A stretch of 64,000 nt of DNA from Stutzerimonas kirkiae (GTDB taxonomy: Bacteria; Pseudomonadota; Gammaproteobacteria; Pseudomonadales; Pseudomonadaceae). The notes beneath the pieces are model-generated. The model was given only the letters and a program-made list of their open reading frames with translations, did not search any database and was not told where the DNA came from. Each line of letters opens with the position of its first letter. The first letter of the stretch is position 1. Location of the stretch: NCBI RefSeq assembly GCF_004327335.1, contig NZ_QJUO01000014.1:1-64000 (forward strand), given 5' to 3'. The position numbers and the translations under genes are program-made. Shown here one piece after another: positions 29,029 through 36,600 of the stretch.

Positions 29029-29523
29029 TCAGCCGTCCACACGCGGCTTGCGCCGCCGCTCGGCGAAAAAGGCCCGCAGCAGTTCCCCGCAGTCCTCCAT
29101 CAGCACCCCGCCCTCGACCAGCACCCGGTGATTGAGCCAGGGCTGCTCGAAAAAGCGCCCCTGGCTGATGACCACGCCGGCACGCGGCTCAGGGGTACCG
29201 TAGACCACGCGCTCGATACGCGAATGCACGATCAGCCCCGCACACATGCTGCAAGGCTCCAGGGTGACGTAAAGCGTGGTCCCCGGCAGACGATAGTTCT
29301 GCCGCTCCTGCGCCGCCACACGGATGGCGACCATCTCCGCATGGGCGCTGGGGTCGTGGCTGGAGATCGGCCGGTTGAAGCCGCGCCCGATCACTTCGCC
29401 ATCACACACCAGCACAGCGCCCACCGGAACCTCTCCCATCGCCGCCCCCTGCCGCGCCAGTTGCAGGGCCTCATGCATGAAATGCTCGTCACGGCTGCGA
29501 TCGATCACACGCAGAACTTTCAT
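29029..29523 (-). CDS. tadA: tRNA-specific adenosine deaminase
   Basis: Converts A34 of tRNA-Arg(ACG) to inosine. The 164-residue protein has the zinc-binding and catalytic motifs HAEMVAIR and PCSMCAG, with GEVPVGAVLV and the family FFxxRR-like ending (FFAERRRKPR). The ATG at 29523 is used; an internal Met at residue 16 is an alternative start. It is 7 nt downstream of the multicopper oxidase gene. Confidence 0.95.
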   Translation of the reverse strand: MKVLRVIDRSRDEHFMHEALQLARQGAAMGEVPVGAVLVCDGEVIGRGFNRPISSHDPSAHAEMVAIRVAAQERQNYRLPGTTLYVTLEPCSMCAGLIVHSRIERVVYGTPEPRAGVVISQGRFFEQPWLNHRVLVEGGVLMEDCGELLRAFFAERRRKPRVDG

Positions 29524-29530
29524 CGCTCGC

Positions 29531-30901
29531 CTATACCACTTCTATCGCAGCCATCAGGCCGGTTTCCATATGGTCGATGACATGGCAGTGGAACATCCAG
29601 ACGCCCGGGTTATCCGCCACCAGCGCCACCTGCGCAGTCTCGTTGCGGCCCAGCAGGTAGGTATCGGTGAAGTAGGGCTCGATACGCTTGCGGTTCGAAG
29701 ACAGCACCTTGAACACCAGGCCGTGCAGATGGATCGGGTGCTGGTACTGGCTGACATTGCGCAGCTCGAATATATAGTGGCCATTCTTGTGCAGGGTCGC
29801 GATGGGACGCTCGACACAGGTCTTGTCGTTGATATCCCAGGCCTGGCCATTGATCTGCCAGAAGGTCGGCACGGCGCCTTCGCCAGTGTCGGCGGACAAC
29901 GCCCCCGCCCACTCGAAGTTGAAGCGCAGTTTCTGTGCCCGCGCCAGGTCCGGCTCGGCGACGGGGTTGGCCGGCAGCGCCGCCGGCCAGTCGCCCGGCG
30001 CTTCGCCGGCCACGACCGAGCGCAAGGTGCCCAGGCGCAGCGGACCATTGCGCAGCGCCAGCTCGCGCCCCGCCTCGGGCACCCGCAAGCCGACATCGAT
30101 ACGCATGCCCGGCCCCAGCCAGTACTCCTTGCCCAGGGGCCTGGGCTGGATCGGGTGCCCATCGAGGGCATAGATACGCACCTCGGCATCCGGCAGGTTG
30201 AGGCGATAGGTCAGGGTGTTGTCCAGGTTGAGGATACGCAGGCGCACCACCTGGCCGGCCGGCAGCTCCAGGGTTGGCGCATGCACGCCATTGAGGCTGG
30301 AAAGCACGCCGGGGGTGCCGCCCCGCGCCGCTTCACGCGGCACGCTGAAATCGCTGAAGGCACCCTCGCGGTCCAGGTGCCAGTGCTTGAGGTTCAACGT
30401 ACGCTCATGGCGGAAGCCGCTGCCCTCGCGCTCCTCGATGATCAACGGCCCCACCAGGCCGCGCCCCAGTTGCTCGGCACTGGAAGTGTGCGGGTGATAC
30501 CAGAAGGTGCCGGCATCCTCGACGCGGAAGCGGTAGTCGAAATACTCCCCCGGTAGCACCGGCAACTGTGAAAGATAGGGCACGCCGTCCATCTCCAGCG
30601 GCAGACGGATGCCATGCCAGTGAATGGTGGTTGGCTGTGGCAGGTGGTTGATGAAGCGCACCCGCAACCAGTCGCCCTGGCGCGCGCGCAGCTCAAGCCC
30701 GGGCGCCTGGCCACCATAGGCCCAGACCTCGGTGGCATGGCCGGGCACCAGTTCCACCTGCATGGGTGCGGCGATCAGTTCGTAGTCATGCCCGGCACTA
30801 TCGGCCGGGCGCCCCAGCCAGTAGCGGGCGCCTCCCGCACCGAGGCCGACCACCGCCACACCGGCCAGGCCGGCAAGGATTTGTCTGCGGGTAAAGGACA
30901 T
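29531..30901 (-). CDS. Multicopper oxidase, Tat-exported
   Basis: Three-cupredoxin-domain oxidase of 456 residues, likely periplasmic. The N-terminus has a twin-arginine-type signal (TRRQILAGLAGVAVVGLGAG). Copper ligands are present: HWHG and WYHPH in domain 1, HPIHLHG and FHCHVIDHMETG in domain 3 (trinuclear centre and type 1 Cys-His with axial Met). No methionine-rich CueO-like insert is seen. The substrate (cuprous or ferrous ion, or phenolics) is undetermined. AGGAAGC precedes the ATG. Confidence 0.92.
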   Translation of the reverse strand: MSFTRRQILAGLAGVAVVGLGAGGARYWLGRPADSAGHDYELIAAPMQVELVPGHATEVWAYGGQAPGLELRARQGDWLRVRFINHLPQPTTIHWHGIRLPLEMDGVPYLSQLPVLPGEYFDYRFRVEDAGTFWYHPHTSSAEQLGRGLVGPLIIEEREGSGFRHERTLNLKHWHLDREGAFSDFSVPREAARGGTPGVLSSLNGVHAPTLELPAGQVVRLRILNLDNTLTYRLNLPDAEVRIYALDGHPIQPRPLGKEYWLGPGMRIDVGLRVPEAGRELALRNGPLRLGTLRSVVAGEAPGDWPAALPANPVAEPDLARAQKLRFNFEWAGALSADTGEGAVPTFWQINGQAWDINDKTCVERPIATLHKNGHYIFELRNVSQYQHPIHLHGLVFKVLSSNRKRIEPYFTDTYLLGRNETAQVALVADNPGVWMFHCHVIDHMETGLMAAIEVV

Positions 30902-31243
30902 GATGCGTGCTTCCTGAGCGGCAAGGTTGCTTCAGGCCCGGCGAACCTGAGAGCAGAGGCGACTATTCTGGCACAGCCGTCAAGTGCGAGACACCGACCC
31001 GGTGCCGCAGCCATACCGACCTGCCGATTAAATGGAGACGGTTCGAAAGCGAATATCGTCCTTCATAAAGGCAAAATTATATTATTCTCAGCAACTTCCT
31101 GACACTCGGCCATTCAATGGAAAGCGCCGTCATGGCGCTTCGCCCCATCCAATCGCATGAGCCTCTAGAATCCCCATAAAGACAAGACCAAGCGACTTCA
31201 GCCAACTGCATGCCACACAGCTATATAACCAAGGAGCTACACA
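30902..31243. other. Divergent intergenic region, multicopper oxidase / lipoprotein trio
   Basis: 342 bp holding the promoters of both neighbours. An AT-rich segment (31073-31090) lies about 155-170 bp before the CsgG-like gene and could be its promoter. No operator is clear and no gene is seen. Confidence 0.4.
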
Positions 31244-31927
31244 ATGAGTCCCATTGCAAGACAGGCGGCCGTACCTCTCATGGCGGCCATGGTCCTGGCC
31301 GGCCTCGCCGGCTGCGCCACGGAAACCTCGCGCGCCCTGCCGGTGCAACAGGTAGAGAGCATCAATCGCCCCTACGAAGGCCTGCGCTCCCCGATTGCCG
31401 TAGGCAAGTTCGATAACCGCTCCAGCTATATGCGCGGCATTTTCTCCGATGGCGTGGATCGCCTCGGTGGGCAGGCCAAGACCATTCTCATCACTCACTT
31501 GCAACAGACCGGTCGCTTCAATGTCCTGGATCGCGACAACATGAGCGAGATCCAGCAGGAAGCCGCAATCAAGGGGCAGGCCCAACGCCTGAAAGGCGCC
31601 GACTATGTGGTGACTGGCGATGTCACCGAATTCGGCCGCAAGGAAGTCGGGGACCGCCAGTTGTTCGGAATCCTGGGCCGCGGCAAATCACAGGTGGCCT
31701 ATGCCAAGGTGGCCCTGAACATCGTCAATATCTCGACATCCGAAGTCGTCTATTCGACCCAGGGCGCGGGTGAGTATGCCCTGTCCAACCGCGAGATCAT
31801 CGGTTTCGGCGGCACCGCCAGCTATGACTCCACCCTCAATGGCAAGGTGCTCGACCTGGCCATGCGTGAAGCGGTTAACAAACTGGTCGATGCCGTGGAG
31901 AGCGGCAACTGGAAACCACAACACTAA
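31244..31927 (+). CDS. CsgG-family outer-membrane lipoprotein
   Basis: A 227-residue lipoprotein with a signal peptide and lipobox LAGC (AGLAGC, lipidated Cys about residue 24). The CsgG-like domain follows: IAVGKFDNRSSYMRGIFSDG, ILITHLQQTGRFNVLDRDNM, GADYVVTGDVTEF and IVNISTSEVVYSTQG. CsgG is the curli secretion pore, but this shorter version lies with DUF4810 and DUF799 genes rather than curli genes. It is the first gene of the trio and has AAGGAG before the ATG. Its role is probably an envelope complex, not shown. Confidence 0.9.
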   Translation: MSPIARQAAVPLMAAMVLAGLAGCATETSRALPVQQVESINRPYEGLRSPIAVGKFDNRSSYMRGIFSDGVDRLGGQAKTILITHLQQTGRFNVLDRDNMSEIQQEAAIKGQAQRLKGADYVVTGDVTEFGRKEVGDRQLFGILGRGKSQVAYAKVALNIVNISTSEVVYSTQGAGEYALSNREIIGFGGTASYDSTLNGKVLDLAMREAVNKLVDAVESGNWKPQH

Positions 31928-31951
31928 GCACTGGCTCAAGGAACAAGAACC

Positions 31952-32317
31952 ATGCAACATCTGCTTTCTTCGGCACGCACCGCGCTGCTTGCCCTGCTCG
32001 GTAGTCTGGCCCTGGCTGGCTGCAGCGGCCCACAGACGATCTACCAATGGGAGGGCTACCAGGCCCAACTCAACCAGTATTTCAAGGGCGAATCCCCGGA
32101 AGCCCAGGTCGAGGCCCTGGAGGCCGGGCTGGAAAAGATCAAGGCCAGGAACGGCGCGGTTCCACCGGGCTACCATGCGCAACTGGGCCTGCTCTATTCC
32201 AGCCTCGGCAAGGACGACCAGATGATCCGCCAGTTCGAGACCGAGAAGACACTTTTCCCCGAGTCGACCCCCTACATGGATTTCCTGATGACTAATGCCA
32301 AGGGAGGCGCCCAATGA
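31952..32317 (+). CDS. DUF4810 lipoprotein
   Basis: A 121-residue lipoprotein: signal peptide, lipobox LAGC (Cys24), then YQWEGYQAQLNQYFKGES and YHAQLGLLYSSLGKDDQMI, typical of DUF4810. The second half looks like a single TPR hairpin. It is the middle gene of the CsgG / DUF4810 / DUF799 set, also found in Neisseria beside GNA1162. Its stop overlaps the next start by 4 nt. Confidence 0.87.
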   Translation: MQHLLSSARTALLALLGSLALAGCSGPQTIYQWEGYQAQLNQYFKGESPEAQVEALEAGLEKIKARNGAVPPGYHAQLGLLYSSLGKDDQMIRQFETEKTLFPESTPYMDFLMTNAKGGAQ

Positions 32318-32976
32318 TCCCCCGCCTCTCCAGACTCTGCGTCTGCCTGGCCACTCTGGCGGTACTCGCGGGCTGCGCCCCGACCAGGAGTGTCGATTAC
32401 TCCGCCTATAAGCAGGCCCAGCCACGCTCGATCCTGGTGCTACCACCACTGAACGAGTCACCCGATGTCAAAGCCACCTACAGCATGCTCGCCCAAGTGA
32501 CCTTCCCGCTTGCCGAAGCCGGCTACTACGTGGTGCCGGTCGGGCTCATGGCCGAGACTTTCCGCCAGAATGGCCTGAGCAGCGCCGGAGATGTCCATCA
32601 GGTGTCGCCAGCCAAGCTGCGGGAAATCTATGGCGCCGACGCCGCGCTCTACGTCACGGTCAGCCAATATGGCACCCAGTACATGGTCATCAGCAGTGCC
32701 AGTATCGTCACCGCCAGCGCCAAGCTGGTAGACCTGCGCAGTGGCACTACGCTTTGGACAGGCTCGGCCAGCGCATCCAGCGAAGAAGGCAATAGCGGCA
32801 GCGGCGGCGGCCTGATCGGCATGCTGATCACCGCGGCAGTGAAACAGATCATCAACAGCTCCATGGAGGATGCCGCCTACCCCATAGCCGGTATCACCAG
32901 CGCTCGCCTGTTCTCGGCAGGCCAGCCCGCGGGCCTGCTGTACGGCCCGCGCTCGCCGAGATACGGTACCGACTGA
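32314..32976 (+). CDS. DUF799 (GNA1162-like) lipoprotein
   Basis: A 220-residue lipoprotein with lipobox LAGC (Cys21) and the GNA1162-like domain: ILVLPPLNESPDVKATYSML, FPLAEAGYYVVPVGLMAETF and LREIYGADAALYVTVSQYGT. A Gly/Ser-rich loop (GNSGSGGG) precedes a short hydrophobic stretch (LIGMLITAAVKQI). The fold is related to TolB-N or CsgG-type alpha/beta domains. It is probably a partner of the two upstream lipoproteins. Confidence 0.88.
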   Translation: MIPRLSRLCVCLATLAVLAGCAPTRSVDYSAYKQAQPRSILVLPPLNESPDVKATYSMLAQVTFPLAEAGYYVVPVGLMAETFRQNGLSSAGDVHQVSPAKLREIYGADAALYVTVSQYGTQYMVISSASIVTASAKLVDLRSGTTLWTGSASASSEEGNSGSGGGLIGMLITAAVKQIINSSMEDAAYPIAGITSARLFSAGQPAGLLYGPRSPRYGTD

Positions 32977-32987
32977 GCGCCCTGCCC

Positions 32988-33013
32988 GGCGGAACCCCGA
33001 GCGGGGCTCCGCC
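32988..33013 (+). terminator. Possible terminator hairpin after the lipoprotein trio
   Basis: GGCGGAACCCCGAGCGGGGCTCCGCC-type hairpin (arms at 32988-32998 and 33003-33013), GC-rich and without a T run, so it may act only as a stabilising stem. Confidence 0.45.
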
Positions 33014-33066
33014 AGCGTTCGCAGGGTCATTGCATGACCCCGCCCTGTATCATTGGAGAGTTTTCC

Positions 33067-33450
33067 ATGATCGCCCAGCTCGACCACCTGGTACTCACCA
33101 CCACCGACGAAGCCGCCTGCGTGGCCTTCTATGTGGACCTGCTGGGCATGCGCCTGGAGGTCTTCGGCCAGGGGCGCAAGGCCTTCCGTTTCGGCGAGCA
33201 GAAGATCAACCTGCATATCAAGGGCCGCGAATTCGAACCCAAGGCCCACACACCGGTACCCGGCGCGCTGGACCTGTGCTTTATCGCCGACCGGCCGCTG
33301 GACCAAGTCATCGCCGAGTTGCAGGCCAGGGGCGCCCGCATAATAGAAGGCCCGGTGGCCCGCACCGGGGCCACCGGGCCGATCCGCTCGATCTACCTGC
33401 GCGATCCCGACCTCAACCTGATCGAGATCGCCGAGCCGCTGCGCGACTGA
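33067..33450 (+). CDS. VOC superfamily (glyoxalase/dioxygenase fold) protein
   Basis: A 127-residue protein with two beta-alpha-beta-beta-beta modules. Candidate metal ligands are His8 (QLDHLVLTT), a middle-region residue and the Glu near the C-terminus (DLNLIEIAEPL). It resembles the glyoxalase/bleomycin-resistance group. Resistance or lyase activity cannot be told from sequence. The ATG at 33067 follows GGAGAG; the earlier in-frame start at 33034 lacks family sequence. Confidence 0.82.
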   Translation: MIAQLDHLVLTTTDEAACVAFYVDLLGMRLEVFGQGRKAFRFGEQKINLHIKGREFEPKAHTPVPGALDLCFIADRPLDQVIAELQARGARIIEGPVARTGATGPIRSIYLRDPDLNLIEIAEPLRD

Positions 33451-33462
33451 GCCGCAGCGTGC

Positions 33463-35181
33463 TCAGAACGCCCGATCCAGGTCGATCACCAGCGCCCGGT
33501 AGCCGACGTTGCCGGGTTGCAGGCTGGTCACGCGGAACTCGCTGAGTACCTCCTGGGTGCCGTATTTCACCTCGCTGAGCAGCGGGCGGGTGAGTTTGCG
33601 CGGGGTCAGGAAGTCCACCGAGGCCGAGTAGATCAGTTGCGTGTCGCTGTCCGCGCGGTACTCCACCACCGAGGTGATCGGGCTGTACCAGGCGTCGCCA
33701 CGCTCCCTGCCGTATTCCCAGACCTGCTGCACGGTGCCTTTGGCCTCGTCGATGCGGTATTCCACGGCGCGGCTGTAGTTGCCCTCCAGCTTGGTCGGGG
33801 CGAAATCGCGGCCCCAGCCGTTGTCGAATACGCTCAGCGTGCCCTTGCCGGTCAGCCAGGCGGTGTGCTGGGTCCAGCCCCAGTCGAAGTCACCCTCGTA
33901 GCGCCCCTGCGCATCGCGCGCCAGCGGCGTGCCCTGGGCGTCCACCGGGGTCAACAGCTTCTCGCGCAACGCCGGGTTCCAGCCCTGCTCGGCGGCCAGG
34001 ATCCACTTCACCTGCTTGTCACGACCGATCTTGGCCACGCCCTGGTGGCGCGCCGAGATGATGATGCTGTCGTCACTCGGGTCGTAGTCGATGGAGTTGA
34101 CGTGCGCCCAGTTGCGCCCACGGCCGACCCCCGGTACATCGCCGAAGGGCAGGTTGTCGCCCTCCAGCCGCTCGTTGGCGGCCAGTTCGTCACCCTTGGC
34201 CGACTCGTCGGGCAGCAGCACCGCGACCTTGCCCAGGGTGTGCAGCAGTTCCGCGCGGTAGGGGTCGAGGATTCGCCCCAGGTCCCAGAAGTCGACCACT
34301 TCGCCGGCGGCGTCCACTTCCAGGATATGGTCGCGCACGGTGCGCACCTGCTTGCCATCGTCGCGCCGGGTGTCGCTGCTAGCGACCCGCAGCAGGTAGC
34401 TGCCCCGGGCGGTCTCGCGGATTTCATGGGAGAAGTCGGCGAACTTGGCAGGCAGGCGGCGATCCCACAGCGGCCGCCCGAGCAGGTCGTGCTTGTAGTA
34501 GCGCTGGCCCTGGCCCCAGATCAGCTTGCCGTCGGCGGTCTGCTGGAAGCCCATGCTGGCACCCAGGCCATCGACGTGGCTGGAGTCGTGCAGGCGCTCG
34601 ATATCCAGGTACCAGCGCACCTCGCCGCGGGTGTCGGCGATCCAGTTGACCCCCACCGAATCCCACTCGGCGGCGCCGCCCTGGGCGTTCCACTTGAGCT
34701 GGCGGTTGCCGGGAATCTCGGTCAGCAGGTGGTTGAACAGGTACAGGCGCTTTTTCAGTGAGGGATCGACCTTGAGCGGCTCGACCTGCGGCAAGGCGCC
34801 GGTCTGGCAGGCGAGCGTCGGCAGGCGCACGGCGGGGGCGTAGATCTGGTAGCGCTCGCGCACCCGTTCGCCATTCAGGGTATAGGCCACTTCCACCAGG
34901 TTGACGTGGTCCGGGTAGAGGCCGAACACCGGGATGCCGCCATGCTGCCAGAGCGTGCTGTCGCGCACCTGGTAGTCGATATCGACGCCCTGCTCGCCGC
35001 GCCCCAGCACGCGCACCCGCGCTTGGCCGATGCTCTGCCCGCCATCGCGGATCACCGCGGTCAGCGGCGCGATACGGTAGGGGTTGACCACCACCGAGCC
35101 CAGGCGGGTGGTGGTGCTGTCGGGAATCTTCGCGGTCAGGCAGGCGCCTTCCGGGAGTGCGGTAGTGTTCTGTTCGGTCAT
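33463..35181 (-). CDS. Aryl-sulfate sulfotransferase (AssT family), no signal peptide
   Basis: PAPS-independent sulfotransferase that moves sulfate between phenolic esters. The 572-residue beta-propeller enzyme keeps the AssT catalytic set in order: His252 (FSHE), His360 (AHVNSID), Arg378 (SARHQG) and His439 (WTQHTAW), almost the spacing of His252/His356/Arg374/His436 in E. coli AssT (from memory). The chosen ATG (35181, MTEQNTTALPEG) gives a protein without any signal peptide; the short upstream frame has none either, whereas AssT is normally periplasmic. It lies 59 nt after the second sulfotransferase gene and faces the VOC gene tail to tail. Confidence 0.88.
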   Translation of the reverse strand: MTEQNTTALPEGACLTAKIPDSTTTRLGSVVVNPYRIAPLTAVIRDGGQSIGQARVRVLGRGEQGVDIDYQVRDSTLWQHGGIPVFGLYPDHVNLVEVAYTLNGERVRERYQIYAPAVRLPTLACQTGALPQVEPLKVDPSLKKRLYLFNHLLTEIPGNRQLKWNAQGGAAEWDSVGVNWIADTRGEVRWYLDIERLHDSSHVDGLGASMGFQQTADGKLIWGQGQRYYKHDLLGRPLWDRRLPAKFADFSHEIRETARGSYLLRVASSDTRRDDGKQVRTVRDHILEVDAAGEVVDFWDLGRILDPYRAELLHTLGKVAVLLPDESAKGDELAANERLEGDNLPFGDVPGVGRGRNWAHVNSIDYDPSDDSIIISARHQGVAKIGRDKQVKWILAAEQGWNPALREKLLTPVDAQGTPLARDAQGRYEGDFDWGWTQHTAWLTGKGTLSVFDNGWGRDFAPTKLEGNYSRAVEYRIDEAKGTVQQVWEYGRERGDAWYSPITSVVEYRADSDTQLIYSASVDFLTPRKLTRPLLSEVKYGTQEVLSEFRVTSLQPGNVGYRALVIDLDRAF

Positions 35182-35240
35182 GACAATCATCCAGCTACTT
35201 GCAAAGCCTGGCGGCGCCCATGCGCCGCCAGGAACAGGGA

Positions 35241-36575
35241 TCAATGGTTGGTGGGTACACGGAAGTCCGACAGTGCCGGTGGCGTCACCGCCTTCTCGCT
35301 GCGCGGCGTGCCGGCGGGCACCCAGTCATAGGGCACCGGCTGGGCTCGGTAGAGCCAGTTGCTGGTGGCGTTGCCATGGGAGAACTTGCCGAAATAGGGG
35401 CTCACGTATTCCCAGACGATCTCGCCAGCCGGTGTCACCTGGAAGATGCGCCCGAACATGCCTTCGTCGATCAGCGTGTTGCCATTGGGCAGGCGCCGCG
35501 CACTGCTGATGAAGGTGCTGTTGAACTGCCACAGCGGCTGGGCGGAGTTGGTCGCGTTGTACTGCCAGACGATCTGCTTGCTGAGCGGATCGATCTCGAC
35601 CACCCGCGAGCCGCCGATGATGCTGGCCGGCAGCGCCGGGTAGCCGGAGCCGCCCTGGTTGTCGAAGATCAGGATATTGCCTTCGCCCGGATAGCCCCTG
35701 GGGATCAGGTTGGCGTCGTGCAGGCCGGCCAACTGGTCCACCGGGCGCGGCAGGCTGGCATTCACCGGCGCCAGTGCCGGGTAGTTCGGCCCCAGGTTCC
35801 ACACCACCTTGCCGGTCCGCTTGTCGATGATGGCGACGAAGTTGGCTTCCCGCGAATCGACGATCAGGTTGTCCGGGTGGAAGCGCTGGTCGCCCTGCTC
35901 GTACCACTTGTTCGGGCCGAGGGTCTTGAGGTCGTTGAAGTGCAGGTAGTCAGCCTTGTCGGTATTGCGCACCAGCTCCAGTTGCTCCGCAGTGAAGCCG
36001 AACTCCTCCAGGTGCTCGGACGCCAGCCACTGCCAGACGATCCTGCCATCCGGATCGACCTCATAGATCACGTCATCGATGGTTTCATCCAGCTTGAAGC
36101 CCTCGATCCGGTGCAATTTGTTGGCCAGCAGCAGCGTATTGCCGTTGGCCAGGCGCTGCCAGTCATGGTGCTGGAGCGCCGAACCCGTTGGCGCCTGCTC
36201 GCCCCATGTCCATACCGGCTTGCCATTCCAGTCCAGTTCGCCGATGACATGGGTGTTGAGGCCATTGCCGAAGCCGCGCGGGTCGAGTTCCTTGCGCTTT
36301 TCCAGGCGCACCAGCACATGGCCGCGCTGACCGCCGTTGACGGCCGGGTCGATCAGCCCGGAGGGCGAGCCGACATGCTCCCAGCGACGGATCTCGTTGC
36401 CATTGGCGTCGATCAGGTAGGTCTTCTCGTCGGCGGCGCCGAACAGCACGTAGCCGTTCCAGGCCTTTTGCGGATCGTAGCGGGTCACGCCGGTCGGGTA
36501 GACGCTCGGCGCGGCCTGGGCGATGCCCGCCAGCAGCGAGGCAGCCAATGCCAGGGAATGCAATTGCAGTTTCAT
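35241..36575 (-). CDS. Arylsulfotransferase family protein (Arylsulfotran_2), secreted
   Basis: A 444-residue protein with a clear Sec signal peptide (residues 1-21, SLALAASLLAGIAQA) followed by a beta-propeller sulfotransferase-like domain. Propeller repeats of the pattern GNTLL, GRIVWQW, GKVVWNLG and GEIVWEY recur. Candidate catalytic residues are His in QHHDWQRLANG, LHFNDLKTLG and GLHDANLIPRG, followed by FDNQGG. It is distant from the neighbouring AssT and may act on a different ester. The ATG at 36575 has GAGG 8 nt upstream; a GTG two codons earlier is an alternative. It follows the TonB receptor by 25 nt. Confidence 0.85.
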   Translation of the reverse strand: MKLQLHSLALAASLLAGIAQAAPSVYPTGVTRYDPQKAWNGYVLFGAADEKTYLIDANGNEIRRWEHVGSPSGLIDPAVNGGQRGHVLVRLEKRKELDPRGFGNGLNTHVIGELDWNGKPVWTWGEQAPTGSALQHHDWQRLANGNTLLLANKLHRIEGFKLDETIDDVIYEVDPDGRIVWQWLASEHLEEFGFTAEQLELVRNTDKADYLHFNDLKTLGPNKWYEQGDQRFHPDNLIVDSREANFVAIIDKRTGKVVWNLGPNYPALAPVNASLPRPVDQLAGLHDANLIPRGYPGEGNILIFDNQGGSGYPALPASIIGGSRVVEIDPLSKQIVWQYNATNSAQPLWQFNSTFISSARRLPNGNTLIDEGMFGRIFQVTPAGEIVWEYVSPYFGKFSHGNATSNWLYRAQPVPYDWVPAGTPRSEKAVTPPALSDFRVPTNH

Positions 36576-36600
36576 GCGCACGTCCTCAGAAATAGTAGGC

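Noticed and set aside
33067..33450. Fosfomycin resistance protein
   Set aside because: The VOC fold is shared, but the FosA-specific potassium and substrate loops are not recognisable; kept as a general VOC protein.
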